Translations under genes and position numbers: made by a program
Notes under the pieces: generated by a model
The model's database searches: none
What the model was told of the DNA's origin: nothing
What the model saw: the letters and a program-made list of their open reading frames with translations, nothing else
Shown: one piece after another, positions 52,757 through 61,190 of the stretch
Position numbering within the stretch: position 1 is the first letter of the stretch
Layout of the letters: each line of letters starts with the position of its first letter
Origin: Bradyrhizobium algeriense
GTDB taxonomy: Bacteria > Pseudomonadota > Alphaproteobacteria > Rhizobiales > Xanthobacteraceae
Length of the DNA stretch: 64,000 nt
Direction: 5' to 3'
Assembly (NCBI RefSeq): GCF_003062295.1
Contig: NZ_PYCN01000010.1
Coordinates: 178,379-242,378 of the forward strand

Positions 52757-53434
52757 ATGGGCGCCTATTGGGTCGATATCGCCGCCGTCGCGTTCTTCGT
52801 CGTGGAATGGCTGGCCTACGGCTTCACGCTCGAGCACACGGCTTACGGCAGCGACAGCCTGTCGGCGCGCATGAACCGCTTTCGCGAGGTCTGGGTGCGG
52901 AACATGCTCGACCGCGAGGCGCGCATGGTCGACATGCAGATCATGGCCTCGCTGCAGAACGGCACCGCCTTCTTCGCCTCCACCAGCCTGATCGCGATCG
53001 GCGGCGGGCTCGCATTGTTGCGGGCGACCAACGATGCGCTCGCCGTGCTGCGTGAACTGCCGGTCGACCTCACCCCCTCGCCTGCGCTGTGGGAAATCAA
53101 ATGCGTCGGCCTGATCCTGATCTTCATCTACGCCTTCTTCAAATTCGCCTGGTCGTACCGCCTGTTCAACTATGTCGCGATCCTGCTCGGCGCGATGCCG
53201 CCGTCGTCACAGCGCGACACGGCGGAAGCCGAAGCCCATGTGATGCGCACGACGCGCCTGTTCGAGGCGGCGGGGCGGCATTTCAACCGCGGCCAGCGCG
53301 CGTTCTTCTTCGCGCTCGGCTATCTCGGCTGGTTCGTCAGCCCCTGGGTATTGCTGGCGACAACCACGCTGGTCGTCATCGTGACCTGGCGGCGGCAGTT
53401 TGCATCGAACGCGTGGCGGGCGATGGGGCACTAG
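52757..53434 (+). CDS. DUF599 membrane protein
   Basis: 225 residues with about four transmembrane segments (near 7-24, 66-90, 112-132, 188-210). ATG 52757 follows GGGGA. WLAYGFTLEHTAYGSDSLSARMNRFREVWVRNML and MQIMASLQNGTAFFASTSLIAIGGGLALL mark it as DUF599. Function unknown. Confidence 0.87.
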   Translation: MGAYWVDIAAVAFFVVEWLAYGFTLEHTAYGSDSLSARMNRFREVWVRNMLDREARMVDMQIMASLQNGTAFFASTSLIAIGGGLALLRATNDALAVLRELPVDLTPSPALWEIKCVGLILIFIYAFFKFAWSYRLFNYVAILLGAMPPSSQRDTAEAEAHVMRTTRLFEAAGRHFNRGQRAFFFALGYLGWFVSPWVLLATTTLVVIVTWRRQFASNAWRAMGH

Positions 53435-53453
53435 CGCGTTCTAGCGTCAAAAG

Positions 53454-54272
53454 TCAGGACGCAGAAAAATCCTGTGGCGTGAAGCTGAGGTCGAGCACCT
53501 TCCATTCGCCGTAGCGGTCGGCCGGCAGCATCGCGTAAGGCTGGCAGGCCTGCAGCGCGCGGATCGCGCCTTGCATCAGCAACGGTCCCTTCATCGAGGC
53601 ACTGGCTTCGATCAGGATCGGTTCGGCGGCGAGCCTGCCGTCCGGTGTCATCAACACGCGCAGCTTGACCTTGACGTCGTCAGCGCCCGACAGCGAGGCC
53701 GGCAGTTTCGAGCAAGTCTTGAGGTGCCGCCGGAATGCCGCGATCAGCGTGCTCGAGATATCGGCAGCCTCGGTCGCCGGCGCATCAAAATTGTCGTCGT
53801 TGCGCCCTTGCGCGGGAGCCGACGGCGCCGGTGAGAGGTCGGGCGGCAGGCCGAGCAGCACCTGATACTTGATCGAGATATCCGGCTCGGGCGGCTTGTA
53901 GGCCGGCGCCGCCGGTTGTGATGGCGACGGTGCCGCCGGCGGCGTCTCGAGCGCAGCCTGCTTCTGCGGCCGCGCGGCAGGCGCAGGCGGTGCGGCCGGC
54001 GGGGGTGCCGTGGCAGCGGCAGGCTTGTCGAGCAAGGAGAAATCAGGCTGTGGCGACGGCGCCGGTTCCGGCTTGTTTTCGGCAGGCGGCTCCTCGGGAG
54101 GCGCTTGCTTCTCGGCAAGGTCTTGGGCGGTAACGATCTCGACCGGGATCTGATCGGCGGTCACTGCGCCGAACGGATGCACCTCGGAAAACAGCAACAC
54201 CAGCGTCAGCAGCGACACATGCGCGATCGCCGACGCCGTGATGTCAGTAGATATGAACCGCCGCAGCTCCAT
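53454..54272 (-). CDS. TonB/TolA-like envelope protein
   Basis: 272 residues. A single N-terminal transmembrane helix (ASAIAHVSLLTLVLLFS) is followed by a Pro/Ala-rich spacer of about 100 residues and a C-terminal globular domain (VKVKLRVLMTPDGRLAAEPILIEAS...) resembling TonB/TolA C-termini. Neither ExbB/ExbD nor TolQ/TolR genes are near. The start at 54272 is by position before the helix, with only a weak ribosome site. Confidence 0.78.
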   Translation of the reverse strand: MELRRFISTDITASAIAHVSLLTLVLLFSEVHPFGAVTADQIPVEIVTAQDLAEKQAPPEEPPAENKPEPAPSPQPDFSLLDKPAAATAPPPAAPPAPAARPQKQAALETPPAAPSPSQPAAPAYKPPEPDISIKYQVLLGLPPDLSPAPSAPAQGRNDDNFDAPATEAADISSTLIAAFRRHLKTCSKLPASLSGADDVKVKLRVLMTPDGRLAAEPILIEASASMKGPLLMQGAIRALQACQPYAMLPADRYGEWKVLDLSFTPQDFSAS

Positions 54273-54334
54273 CGCATCAAAACGATGTTCGATATTCCCC
54301 TGGCCGCCAGCATAGCGTCGGGCGGCGCAACTCC

Positions 54335-55153
54335 TCAATCCCATTTCGGCGCGAAACCGAAATCCGTGAGCCTGCCGCCGGCGCTGCCCATGGCGGAAAT
54401 CTGCTGCATGTCCTCTTCCGACAGTTCGAAATCGAAGATCTCGATGTTCTCCGAGAGCCGCTCGAGTTTCGACGTTCGCGGGATGGCCGCCACGCCCTGC
54501 TGCACCAGCCAGCGCAGGCAGATTTGCGCCGCCGTCTTGCGATAGCGGTCGCCGATCCGCTGCAAGGCGCGGTCACTCTTGATGCGGCCCCTGGCGACCG
54601 GGCTATACGCCACCAGCGCCATGCCGTGGCGCGCGCAGGCCTCCCTCACCTTGGTCTGGTCAAGATAGGGATGGTACTCGACCTGGTCGCACAGCAGCGG
54701 TTGCGGACATAAAGCCACCGCCTCCTCGATCAGGGCCACGGTGAAATTGGAGACGCCGATATGCCGCGCGAGCCCCTGCTGCCTGACCCGCGCCAGCGCG
54801 CCGAGCGTCTCCACCAGCGGTACCTGCGGGTTCGGCCAGTGCAGCAGCAGCAGGTCGACCTCGGTCAGGCGCAGCCGCACCAGGCTTTCCTTGGCCGAAC
54901 GCTCCAGATCGTGGGGCGCGAAATGCGAGGGCCAGATCTTGGTGGTGAGGAAGACCTGATCGCGCTTGACGCCCGCAAGGCGCAGGCCCTCGCCGACCTC
55001 GCGTTCGTTGTCGTACATCTGCGCGGTGTCGATGTGGCGATAGCCGAGCCGCAATGCCTGCTCGACGAGACGCGCGCAGGCGCGTCCGCGCAATTCCCAG
55101 GTGCCCAGCCCGATCGCCGGGATTTTTGCGCCATTGGCTTCGACAAAGAGCAT
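54335..55153 (-). CDS. Aldo/keto reductase
   Basis: 272-residue NADPH-dependent reductase. The catalytic tetrad is visible: Asp and Tyr in DTAQMYDNE, Lys in FLTTKIW, His in LLLHWPN. The family start is GLGTWELRG, and the cofactor loop ends with the IPRTSKLERLSENIEIFDFEL region. Substrate unknown. Located 62 bases upstream of the TonB-like gene on the same strand. Confidence 0.93.
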   Translation of the reverse strand: MLFVEANGAKIPAIGLGTWELRGRACARLVEQALRLGYRHIDTAQMYDNEREVGEGLRLAGVKRDQVFLTTKIWPSHFAPHDLERSAKESLVRLRLTEVDLLLLHWPNPQVPLVETLGALARVRQQGLARHIGVSNFTVALIEEAVALCPQPLLCDQVEYHPYLDQTKVREACARHGMALVAYSPVARGRIKSDRALQRIGDRYRKTAAQICLRWLVQQGVAAIPRTSKLERLSENIEIFDFELSEEDMQQISAMGSAGGRLTDFGFAPKWD

Positions 55154-55271
55154 AGGTTGTATCCGCGGCCTGGCCCCATTATGGGCTGCCGGAACAGCCG
55201 TGCCAACAGATAGCGGTTTTGAAGCGAAATCCTGCGGCGTGCTTGGTCCGGAAAACGCGTCAAACCGCGAA

Positions 55272-55637
55272 CTAGGCGGGCTCCGGTTCCGTGGCGAGCG
55301 CGGCGAAAACGGTTTCCGGCGAATGGGCGATCACGGCGAGCAACGCCCGCGCCGGCCCCCGGGGTACCCGCTTGCCCTGCTCCCAGTTCCGGATGGTTTC
55401 GACGGGTACGCCGAGCCGTGCCGCGAATTCGATCTGCGTCAGCTGCGCGCGGCGGCGAAGGTCACGCACGGCCGGCAACGAGCCGGTTTCGCCCGGTATT
55501 GCGTCAGGCAAGGCTGAAGGCGTCGCGGGCGCGGGTTCGGGCATCGCAAGCGCGAGCATCTCCGGTGAGAGCGGAAATTCCTGCCCGTCCCGCAGTTCGA
55601 CGATCCGTCCGTCCGCTTTGAGCCGCAGGCGCTGCAT
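55272..55637 (-). CDS. Small HTH (XRE/antitoxin-like) regulator
   Basis: 121 residues. The C-terminal half is a helix-turn-helix of the Xre type: LRRRAQLTQIEFAARLGVPVETIRNWEQGKRVPRGPARALL. The N-terminal half (QRLRLKADGRIVELRDGQEFPLSPEM) is a short strand-rich domain of unknown role. The ATG at 55637 is preceded by GAGG and is preferred to ATGs at 55661/55658. A perfect CtrA-type box lies 37-51 bases upstream. No toxin gene is adjacent. Confidence 0.84.
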   Translation of the reverse strand: MQRLRLKADGRIVELRDGQEFPLSPEMLALAMPEPAPATPSALPDAIPGETGSLPAVRDLRRRAQLTQIEFAARLGVPVETIRNWEQGKRVPRGPARALLAVIAHSPETVFAALATEPEPA

Positions 55638-55672
55638 GTCGACCTCGTGAGCCAACATCATCGGCCAAGCGC

Positions 55673-55690
55673 GTTAAGGCCCGATTAACG
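55673..55690. promoter_or_regulatory. CtrA-type box upstream of the HTH regulator
   Basis: GTTAAGGCCCGATTAACG contains TTAA-N7-TTAA (55674-55677 and 55685-55688), the full consensus of the cell-cycle regulator CtrA. It lies 37 bases upstream of the regulator start at 55637, on the minus strand direction. CtrA itself is not in the window but its upstream controller DivK is. Confidence 0.6.
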
Positions 55691-55715
55691 ATAAAAGAGG
55701 CAGCAAAGGCGAAAA

Positions 55716-57149
55716 CTACTTCAGCCCGAACCACAGCGTGGCGATACCGAGAAACGAGAAGAAGCCGACCACGTCGGTAATCGTCGTGACGAAGGTTCCG
55801 GACGCCACCGCGGGGTCGGCGCGCACCCGTTCCAGCACCATCGGGATCAGGATGCCGCCAAGCGCGCCGGCCACCAGGTTGCAGATGATGGCAAGGCCGA
55901 TCACGATGCCGAGCCCCGGGATCTTGAACCACGCCACCGCGGCGACGCCCGTGATCACGGCAAAGGCGAGCCCGTTGACGAGGCCGACCATGGCTTCGCG
56001 CATCACCACGCGCAACGCGTTCTTGGAACCGAGTTCGCGGGTGGCCAGCGCCCGCACCGCCACCGTCATGGTCTGGGTCGCGGCGTTACCGCCCTGGCTC
56101 GCCACGATCGGCGCCAGCACAGCGAGCGCCACCATCTTTTCGAGCTGGCCTTCGAACAGGCCGAGCACGGAGGACGCCAGAAACGCGGTCGCCAGATTGA
56201 CCAGCAGCCAGTTGAAGCGGGCGCGCGCGATGGTCCAGACGCTGTCGGACAATTCTTCGTCGCTGGTGACGCCGCCGAGCGCCTTCAGGTCTTCGTCGGC
56301 CTCTTCCTCGATGACGTCAACGACGTCGTCGATCGTGATGACGCCGACCAGGCGGTTGGTGGTATCGACCACGGGGGCCGCGACCAGATTGTACTTGCCG
56401 AACATCCGCGCGACTTCTTCCTGGTCGTCCAGCACGGAGACGCGGCGGCGGTCTTCATCGATCAGGTCCACGATCTGCACCGGCCGTCGCGCCCGCAGCA
56501 GCGTGTCGAGCGAGACCGCGCCCTGCCAGTGCTTTTCGGAATCCACCGCGTAGATCTCGTAGAACCGGTCCGGCAGATCGGGGGTGTCGCGCATGTAGTC
56601 GATCGCCTGGCCCACGGTCCAGTCCGGCGGCACCGCGATGAACTCCGACTGCATCCGCCGGCCTGCGGAATTCTCCGGATAAAGCAGGCTCCGCTCCAGC
56701 GCGACGCGCTCGGACGGCGGCAGCTTTTCGAGGATCTCCTCCTTGTCCTCCTGGTCGAGCCCTTCGAGCAGTTGGACGGCGTCGTCGGATTCCAGTTCGC
56801 GAACGCCCTCCGCGACCGTCTCCGGTTCGAGTTCCTCGAGGATTTCCTCGCGGACGGAATCGTCGACCTCGTTCAGCGCCGAGAAGTCGAAATCGGTGCC
56901 GGTCAGTTCGACCAGCGTGACGCGGTCCTCGGCTTCAAGGGCCCCGATCAAATCACCGAGATCGGCCTCGTGAAGTTCCGCCACCACCTCGCACAATAGC
57001 GGCCGGTCGGCGGCGTGGATGGCGCGCGTGATCTCTTCGACAAACTCATGGCGGAGCTGCCCCTCCTCGTCTCGCATCGGCAGATGGTCGAGCACGGAGC
57101 CTTGCGCAGATCGCGCCTCGGCTTGGGCAACGTCGATCTTCTCGGCCAT
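55716..57149 (-). CDS. mgtE: Magnesium transporter MgtE
   Basis: 477-residue channel-type magnesium transporter. The N domain (helical repeats with ELTGTDFDFSALNEVDDSVREEILEELEPETVAEGVRELE), two CBS domains (YEIYAVDSEKHWQGAVSLDTLL and RLVGVITIDDVVDVIEEEADEDL) and five membrane helices with the pore-region GGNAATQTMTVAVRALATREL. Start at 57149 is preceded by AGG; the longer reading would enter the promoter. Its stop is 79 bases from the start of the HTH gene. Confidence 0.95.
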   Translation of the reverse strand: MAEKIDVAQAEARSAQGSVLDHLPMRDEEGQLRHEFVEEITRAIHAADRPLLCEVVAELHEADLGDLIGALEAEDRVTLVELTGTDFDFSALNEVDDSVREEILEELEPETVAEGVRELESDDAVQLLEGLDQEDKEEILEKLPPSERVALERSLLYPENSAGRRMQSEFIAVPPDWTVGQAIDYMRDTPDLPDRFYEIYAVDSEKHWQGAVSLDTLLRARRPVQIVDLIDEDRRRVSVLDDQEEVARMFGKYNLVAAPVVDTTNRLVGVITIDDVVDVIEEEADEDLKALGGVTSDEELSDSVWTIARARFNWLLVNLATAFLASSVLGLFEGQLEKMVALAVLAPIVASQGGNAATQTMTVAVRALATRELGSKNALRVVMREAMVGLVNGLAFAVITGVAAVAWFKIPGLGIVIGLAIICNLVAGALGGILIPMVLERVRADPAVASGTFVTTITDVVGFFSFLGIATLWFGLK

Positions 57150-57254
57150 GCCACGCCTCGCCGGTTTGACAGATTGAGGGAACTTGTCTGAGTTACGCTG
57201 CACGCTTACCCAATCGGCAACACCCAGCGCAATGCCAAATATGTCCAACCGCAA

Positions 57255-58049
57255 ATGACCCGAAATTTAAGCGCCGCGCTGTGCTCGGCGGTCGCTGCAT
57301 TGATGACCTTCGTTACGGCGGCAGAGGCCGTCGATTGCAGCCGCAAAGATGCGCTCGGCACCTCGCGCGTTCTCGCGGTGGACGCCGCTACCTACCCGCG
57401 CGTGGGCCTCAAGAGCTTTCCGCAGACCCTTCCATTGGAAGATCACGAGGTCGTGCTGACCTTCGACGACGGACCGTGGCCCGGCACGACGCCAAAAGTG
57501 CTGGCGGCGCTGGCGCATGAATGCGTGCGCGCCACCTTCTTCCTGATTGGGAAACCGGCCTCCGAACATCCCAACCTGGTGCGAAGATTGGCGGCCGAGG
57601 GTCATACGATCGCACACCACACCTGGACCCACCACAATCTGAAATACATGAAACCGGAGGCGGCCATCGGCGAGATCGACAAGGGCATCGCGGCGGTCGA
57701 GATGGCGCTGCACGGAAAGGCCGCCACGACCCCGAGCACGCCGTTCTTTCGCTTTCCTTTTTTTGATATGACGCCCGCGACGCTGGACGTCCTGCAAAAG
57801 CGCGGCATCGCCGTGTTCGGCGCCGACCTCTGGGCCAGCGACTGGATGCCGATGACGCCGGCGCAGCAGTTGAAGCTGCTCACCGAGCGGCTGCAAGTCG
57901 CCCGCAAGGGCATCATCCTGCTGCACGATCCCAAGGGGCAGACCGCTGCCATGCTGCCGGCCTTCCTGCGCTACCTCCGCGACAACCATTACCGCGTGGT
58001 CCATCTGGTCCCGGCAGGTGCCAAAACCGTGTCCGGCAAAGCACATTAG
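57255..58049 (+). CDS. Polysaccharide deacetylase (NodB homology), copy 1
   Basis: 264-residue exported carbohydrate esterase of family 4. Signal peptide NLSAALCSAVAALMTFVTAAEA. Motif 1 is TFDDGP (metal Asp), motif 2 HTIAHHTWTHHNL (two metal His), and the later motifs WASDW and LLHDPKGQ are present. Divergent from mgtE with 105 bases between. The next gene is a paralogue. Confidence 0.93.
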   Translation: MTRNLSAALCSAVAALMTFVTAAEAVDCSRKDALGTSRVLAVDAATYPRVGLKSFPQTLPLEDHEVVLTFDDGPWPGTTPKVLAALAHECVRATFFLIGKPASEHPNLVRRLAAEGHTIAHHTWTHHNLKYMKPEAAIGEIDKGIAAVEMALHGKAATTPSTPFFRFPFFDMTPATLDVLQKRGIAVFGADLWASDWMPMTPAQQLKLLTERLQVARKGIILLHDPKGQTAAMLPAFLRYLRDNHYRVVHLVPAGAKTVSGKAH

Positions 58050-58165
58050 ATCACGATCTCTTCGGCTGACGCGGTTCTGTGGTCCGGTTCACGCCCCCCG
58101 AAGCCAAATTAGGTGTAGAACTCAGGTGATTAAGGCGGCATTCATGGCGCCAGATGTAAGCCGTT

Positions 58166-58203
58166 GCGTGCTCTTGGTGCGTGCTCTTGGTGCGTGTTCT
58201 TGG
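58166..58203. repeat. 13-bp tandem repeat, three units
   Basis: GCGTGCTCTTGGT is present twice exactly and a third time as GCGTGTTCTTGG, ending 18 bases before the second deacetylase start. It lies in its leader and may affect its translation or length by slippage. Confidence 0.7.
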
Positions 58204-58220
58204 AATGAAGCCGGGGTTCT

Positions 58221-59558
58221 ATGATCACTAGCGTATTTGGGGAGCTTCGGCGGCGTCCTTGGACCGCCGTCTGCGTGGGCCTGTTGACTTCCGTCGCCGC
58301 GCAGACCGCGTCGGCCGCCGGTTGTCCAGGTCATCCCGACGCCATCGGCACGTCACGCACCATCGTGGTCGACCCGCGCGCCCATCCCATCATCGGCACC
58401 ATGCAATATGGCAAGACGCTGCCGCTCGAAGACCATGAGGTGGTGCTGACCTTCGACGACGGCCCGCTGCCGAAATACTCTAACCAGATCCTCAACATTC
58501 TCGCCGCCCATTGCGCCAAGGCGACCTTCTTCCTGGTCGGAAGCCAGGCCCACGCCAATCCGGAAGGCGTGCGCAAGGTGCGCGATGCCGGCCACACCGT
58601 GGCTACCCATAGCCAGAGCCATCCGACCGGCATGGATCGCCTGCCGCTCGACCGCGCCAGGCAGGAGATCGAACAGGGCATCGCGTCGGTGACCGCGGCG
58701 CTGGCCGACGGCACCGCCCCCGCGCCGTTCCTGCGCATTCCCGGCCTGCGCACCAACGACGGGATCGAGCAATTTGCACGTTCCAAAGGACTTCAGGTCT
58801 GGAGCGCCGATTTTCCCGCCGACGACTGGCGCGACGTGTCCGCCGCGCGCGTCTATGAGCTCGCGATCAAGCGACTGGAGGCCAAGGGAAAAGGCATCCT
58901 GTTGCTGCACGACATTCAGGCGCGCACGGTCACGGCGCTGCCGAGGATTCTGCACGAATTGAAAGTGCGCGGCTATCGCATCGTGCACGTGGTGCCGGCG
59001 ACGCCTGATCGGCCGGCAACGCCGACCGAGCCGCAGCAATGGCAGTTGCATCCGCCGTCGGAGATGGTGGCGATATCGCGCTGGCCGAAGGTTCCGAAAT
59101 TCGCTCTTGCCGGCCCGGCAGCACTCCCCGTCCCGGCGTTGTCCGATCTCGATTGGCACACCACCGGTCTCGGCGGACGCGCAGCGCGGCGCGGACGCGG
59201 CGTCCCCTTGCCTCCCGCAGCCCTTTGGCCGCGGCAAACGACGCTGCCGCCGGCCGGCACGCTGGCCGCGCTGCCGGTTCCGGCGGCGAGCCTTTTCAAA
59301 ATCCCGGAATCGGCGCGCATGACCCTGCTGGCCTCGTCCGCGCGCCGGGCGGCGACTGCGCAAGCCCGCTCAACGGAAGTCTCCTCCGCAAAGCTCGCCG
59401 GCAAATCTCGCCGCCACGCCCGCGCGGCCGCGGCCCCGCCACCGGCGCCCACCGGAGAGGTCGCGCCGCAAAGCGCCGGCGCGACCACGCCCAAGCCGGC
59501 GGCGCAAGCCAAACGGAATGGACGATCGGTTCGGGTCGCCGGCTTGAAGAAGCGCTGA
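58221..59558 (+). CDS. Polysaccharide deacetylase (NodB homology), copy 2, extended
   Basis: 445 residues. Catalytic domain like copy 1: TFDDGPLP, HTVATHSQSHPTGM, the FPADDW stretch and LLHDIQARTV. The C-terminal extension (about 260-445) is low complexity, rich in Ala, Pro and Arg, and is absent from copy 1. Signal peptide near LLTSVAAQTASA. It shares the ALGTSR/AIGTSR opening with copy 1, so the two are tandem duplicates. Confidence 0.92.
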   Translation: MITSVFGELRRRPWTAVCVGLLTSVAAQTASAAGCPGHPDAIGTSRTIVVDPRAHPIIGTMQYGKTLPLEDHEVVLTFDDGPLPKYSNQILNILAAHCAKATFFLVGSQAHANPEGVRKVRDAGHTVATHSQSHPTGMDRLPLDRARQEIEQGIASVTAALADGTAPAPFLRIPGLRTNDGIEQFARSKGLQVWSADFPADDWRDVSAARVYELAIKRLEAKGKGILLLHDIQARTVTALPRILHELKVRGYRIVHVVPATPDRPATPTEPQQWQLHPPSEMVAISRWPKVPKFALAGPAALPVPALSDLDWHTTGLGGRAARRGRGVPLPPAALWPRQTTLPPAGTLAALPVPAASLFKIPESARMTLLASSARRAATAQARSTEVSSAKLAGKSRRHARAAAAPPPAPTGEVAPQSAGATTPKPAAQAKRNGRSVRVAGLKKR

Positions 59559-59559
59559 T

Positions 59560-59635
59560 CGGCCGGTTCTGATCGAATGGATCAGGACCGCCGCCTGATC
59601 ATCTGTTTTGATGCGTTTTCCTGAACCCGCAATCA
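59560..59635. repeat. Degenerate relative of the dispersed palindromic repeat
   Basis: GGTTCTGATC and GATCAGGACC pair imperfectly, and the tail TGTTTTGATGCGTTTTCCTGAA resembles the tail of the repeats at 4391-4494 and 39972-40074, in the same orientation as the first. It starts right after the deacetylase stop. Confidence 0.55.
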
Positions 59636-59645
59636 GCACAAAGGC

Positions 59646-60020
59646 TCAATTCGTCACGATCTTGGCGATGCAGAGCAGGATGACGATGGCGAGGAACAGC
59701 AGGTCGATATAGGCCTTGATCTCGCCGGCATGGCGCAGTGCGGCGACGTCGGTGATCACCTGCTTGCGCGTCGACGTCGAATTCGGCCCCTCGCCCAGCG
59801 CCGCCACCAGGCGGCGAGCTTCCAGCTCCAGCCGCTCGATGCGCTGGAAGAAGTGAAACGACCGCAGCGCCGACGCCGCATGCATGCCGGCATAGACCAG
59901 CACGAGAACCGCGACGACCACGCGGTGCTGGTACTTTTCGAGGAAATTCAGAGCGAAATAGACCAGCGCCAGGAACACGAAGTTGGAGAGGAATCGATAG
60001 GCATAGCTCATAAACAGCAT
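59646..60020 (-). CDS. Small two-helix membrane protein
   Basis: 124 residues with an N-terminal hydrophobic helix pair (YRFLSNFVFLALVYFALNFL and VVVAVLVLVYAGMHA), a soluble helix, and a C-terminal helix (AYIDLLFLAIVILLCIAKIV). ATG 60020 is preceded by GGAG. I do not recognise the family; function unknown. Confidence 0.75.
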   Translation of the reverse strand: MLFMSYAYRFLSNFVFLALVYFALNFLEKYQHRVVVAVLVLVYAGMHAASALRSFHFFQRIERLELEARRLVAALGEGPNSTSTRKQVITDVAALRHAGEIKAYIDLLFLAIVILLCIAKIVTN

Positions 60021-60505
60021 GAAGATGCTCCGGGTGGTCTTGGTGTCGAACTTCCTGGAAGCGCCGAACGGCGGCGGAGCCGGCAGCAATCGGCAGCCGG
60101 CGGGCCCGTTCAGTTTACGCGAACGGTGCGACTGTAGGGGCAACAACCCGCACCCCGCCGCAAAGGATTCGTGCGGCCGTGGCATTGCGGACACGCAAAC
60201 AGCTCGCACAACCGATGGTATCAGGCCAAAACTGCAACGTTGTGGTGCGCCCGGAGGCGCACCGGATCGCCCGAGTATACCAAGCTGCAACCAACGGGTG
60301 CCTGATCAGCCGCTGCTGCCACCACCGCGTAGCTGCATGGCTATTCCGACTGTCGGATGCCGCAAAAGAGGACCCGCCATTTGCGGCGGGCGAGTCTAGG
60401 GAGGAGGCTACAAACTAAGCTGATTCGCGGCACCAGCCTGTACCGCAATTCACACACGCTATTCGAAAAACAGACCGGATCGATGTTTCGGATATCTTGC
60501 GGCGA
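60021..60505. other. Intergenic region without a supported gene
   Basis: 485 bases. ACCCGCC-ATTT-GCGGCGGGC near 60372-60391 is a hairpin downstream of the coiled-coil gene on the minus strand and may be its terminator. No protein frame here resembles a known family. Confidence 0.45.
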
Positions 60506-60931
60506 CTATACCTTGCCTTCGATCATCTTGAGTTTGACGGTTTCGCAGGTCTTCCGAACTTGCTCGGTAAAGATCGCGCATTCTTCGATGCGCTTGAAGA
60601 TCTTTTTGGCTTCCTCACGATACGAGGCTGCGGTATCGCGCATGAAAGCAATGGCATTGTGCACTTCGGAGGTCATAGCCTCGCATTTCTTCGCCGCGCT
60701 GATCAGCTCCGCACCCATGGCTTCGATTTCCCTGGCGGCGGCTTCATAGTCACGGACCACGGCCTCGGCAGTGAGCGCGCCGACCCGCGTAACGCCCTCT
60801 TCATGTTCGACGTAGTCTGGCATCGGCCCCGATGGGGCCGCCCTGATCGCGGGAAGACTCCCCACGACATCTTCTTCAAGCTTGGCTAAATCCAGCGGCG
60901 CAGTTCTGTGAAGTCGTTCGATACTCGCCAT
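60506..60931 (-). CDS. Coiled-coil-like hypothetical protein
   Basis: 141 residues. After a Pro-containing N-terminus (PDYVEHEEGVTRVGALTAEAV) comes a long helix with heptad-like spacing (DYEAAAREIEAMGAELISAAKKCEAM, then SYREEAKKIFKRIEECAIFTEQVRKTCETVKLKMIE). Three cysteines but no CxxC. ATG 60931 is preceded by GGAG. It diverges from the lipoprotein gene across a region with a perfect CtrA-type box. Unrecognised family. Confidence 0.72.
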   Translation of the reverse strand: MASIERLHRTAPLDLAKLEEDVVGSLPAIRAAPSGPMPDYVEHEEGVTRVGALTAEAVVRDYEAAAREIEAMGAELISAAKKCEAMTSEVHNAIAFMRDTAASYREEAKKIFKRIEECAIFTEQVRKTCETVKLKMIEGKV

Positions 60932-61040
60932 AGGCCGTTCTCCATCACTCGATGAAAAAACCCCAGCGCACAACCATAGCGACCGATTCGTGGCGAAATC
61001 CTGCATCAAAGAAAGCAATGAGAAGGCGGACGTGTGAAAT

Positions 61041-61064
61041 GCAGGCACCATGGCAGGCACCATG
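61041..61064. repeat. 12-bp direct tandem repeat
   Basis: GCAGGCACCATG occurs twice in tandem in the region between the coiled-coil and lipoprotein genes, just upstream of the CtrA-like box. Confidence 0.75.
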
Positions 61065-61086
61065 GAATGGCGCCGAGGCACGTCAA

Positions 61087-61101
61087 TTAATGCGCGCTTA
61101 A
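61087..61101. promoter_or_regulatory. CtrA-type box between divergent coiled-coil and lipoprotein genes
   Basis: TTAA-TGCGCGC-TTAA matches the CtrA consensus exactly. It lies 90 bases upstream of the lipoprotein TTG start and 156 bases upstream of the coiled-coil protein start, so it could serve either or both promoters. Regulation is inference. Confidence 0.58.
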
Positions 61102-61190
61102 CAGTTTTGCATCATTGATTGACGATCCAGCGCAACACCCTTCAAGCCGCAAGAATTGCGGGCCGCACTCAACCTCTTTAGGAGGATCGA

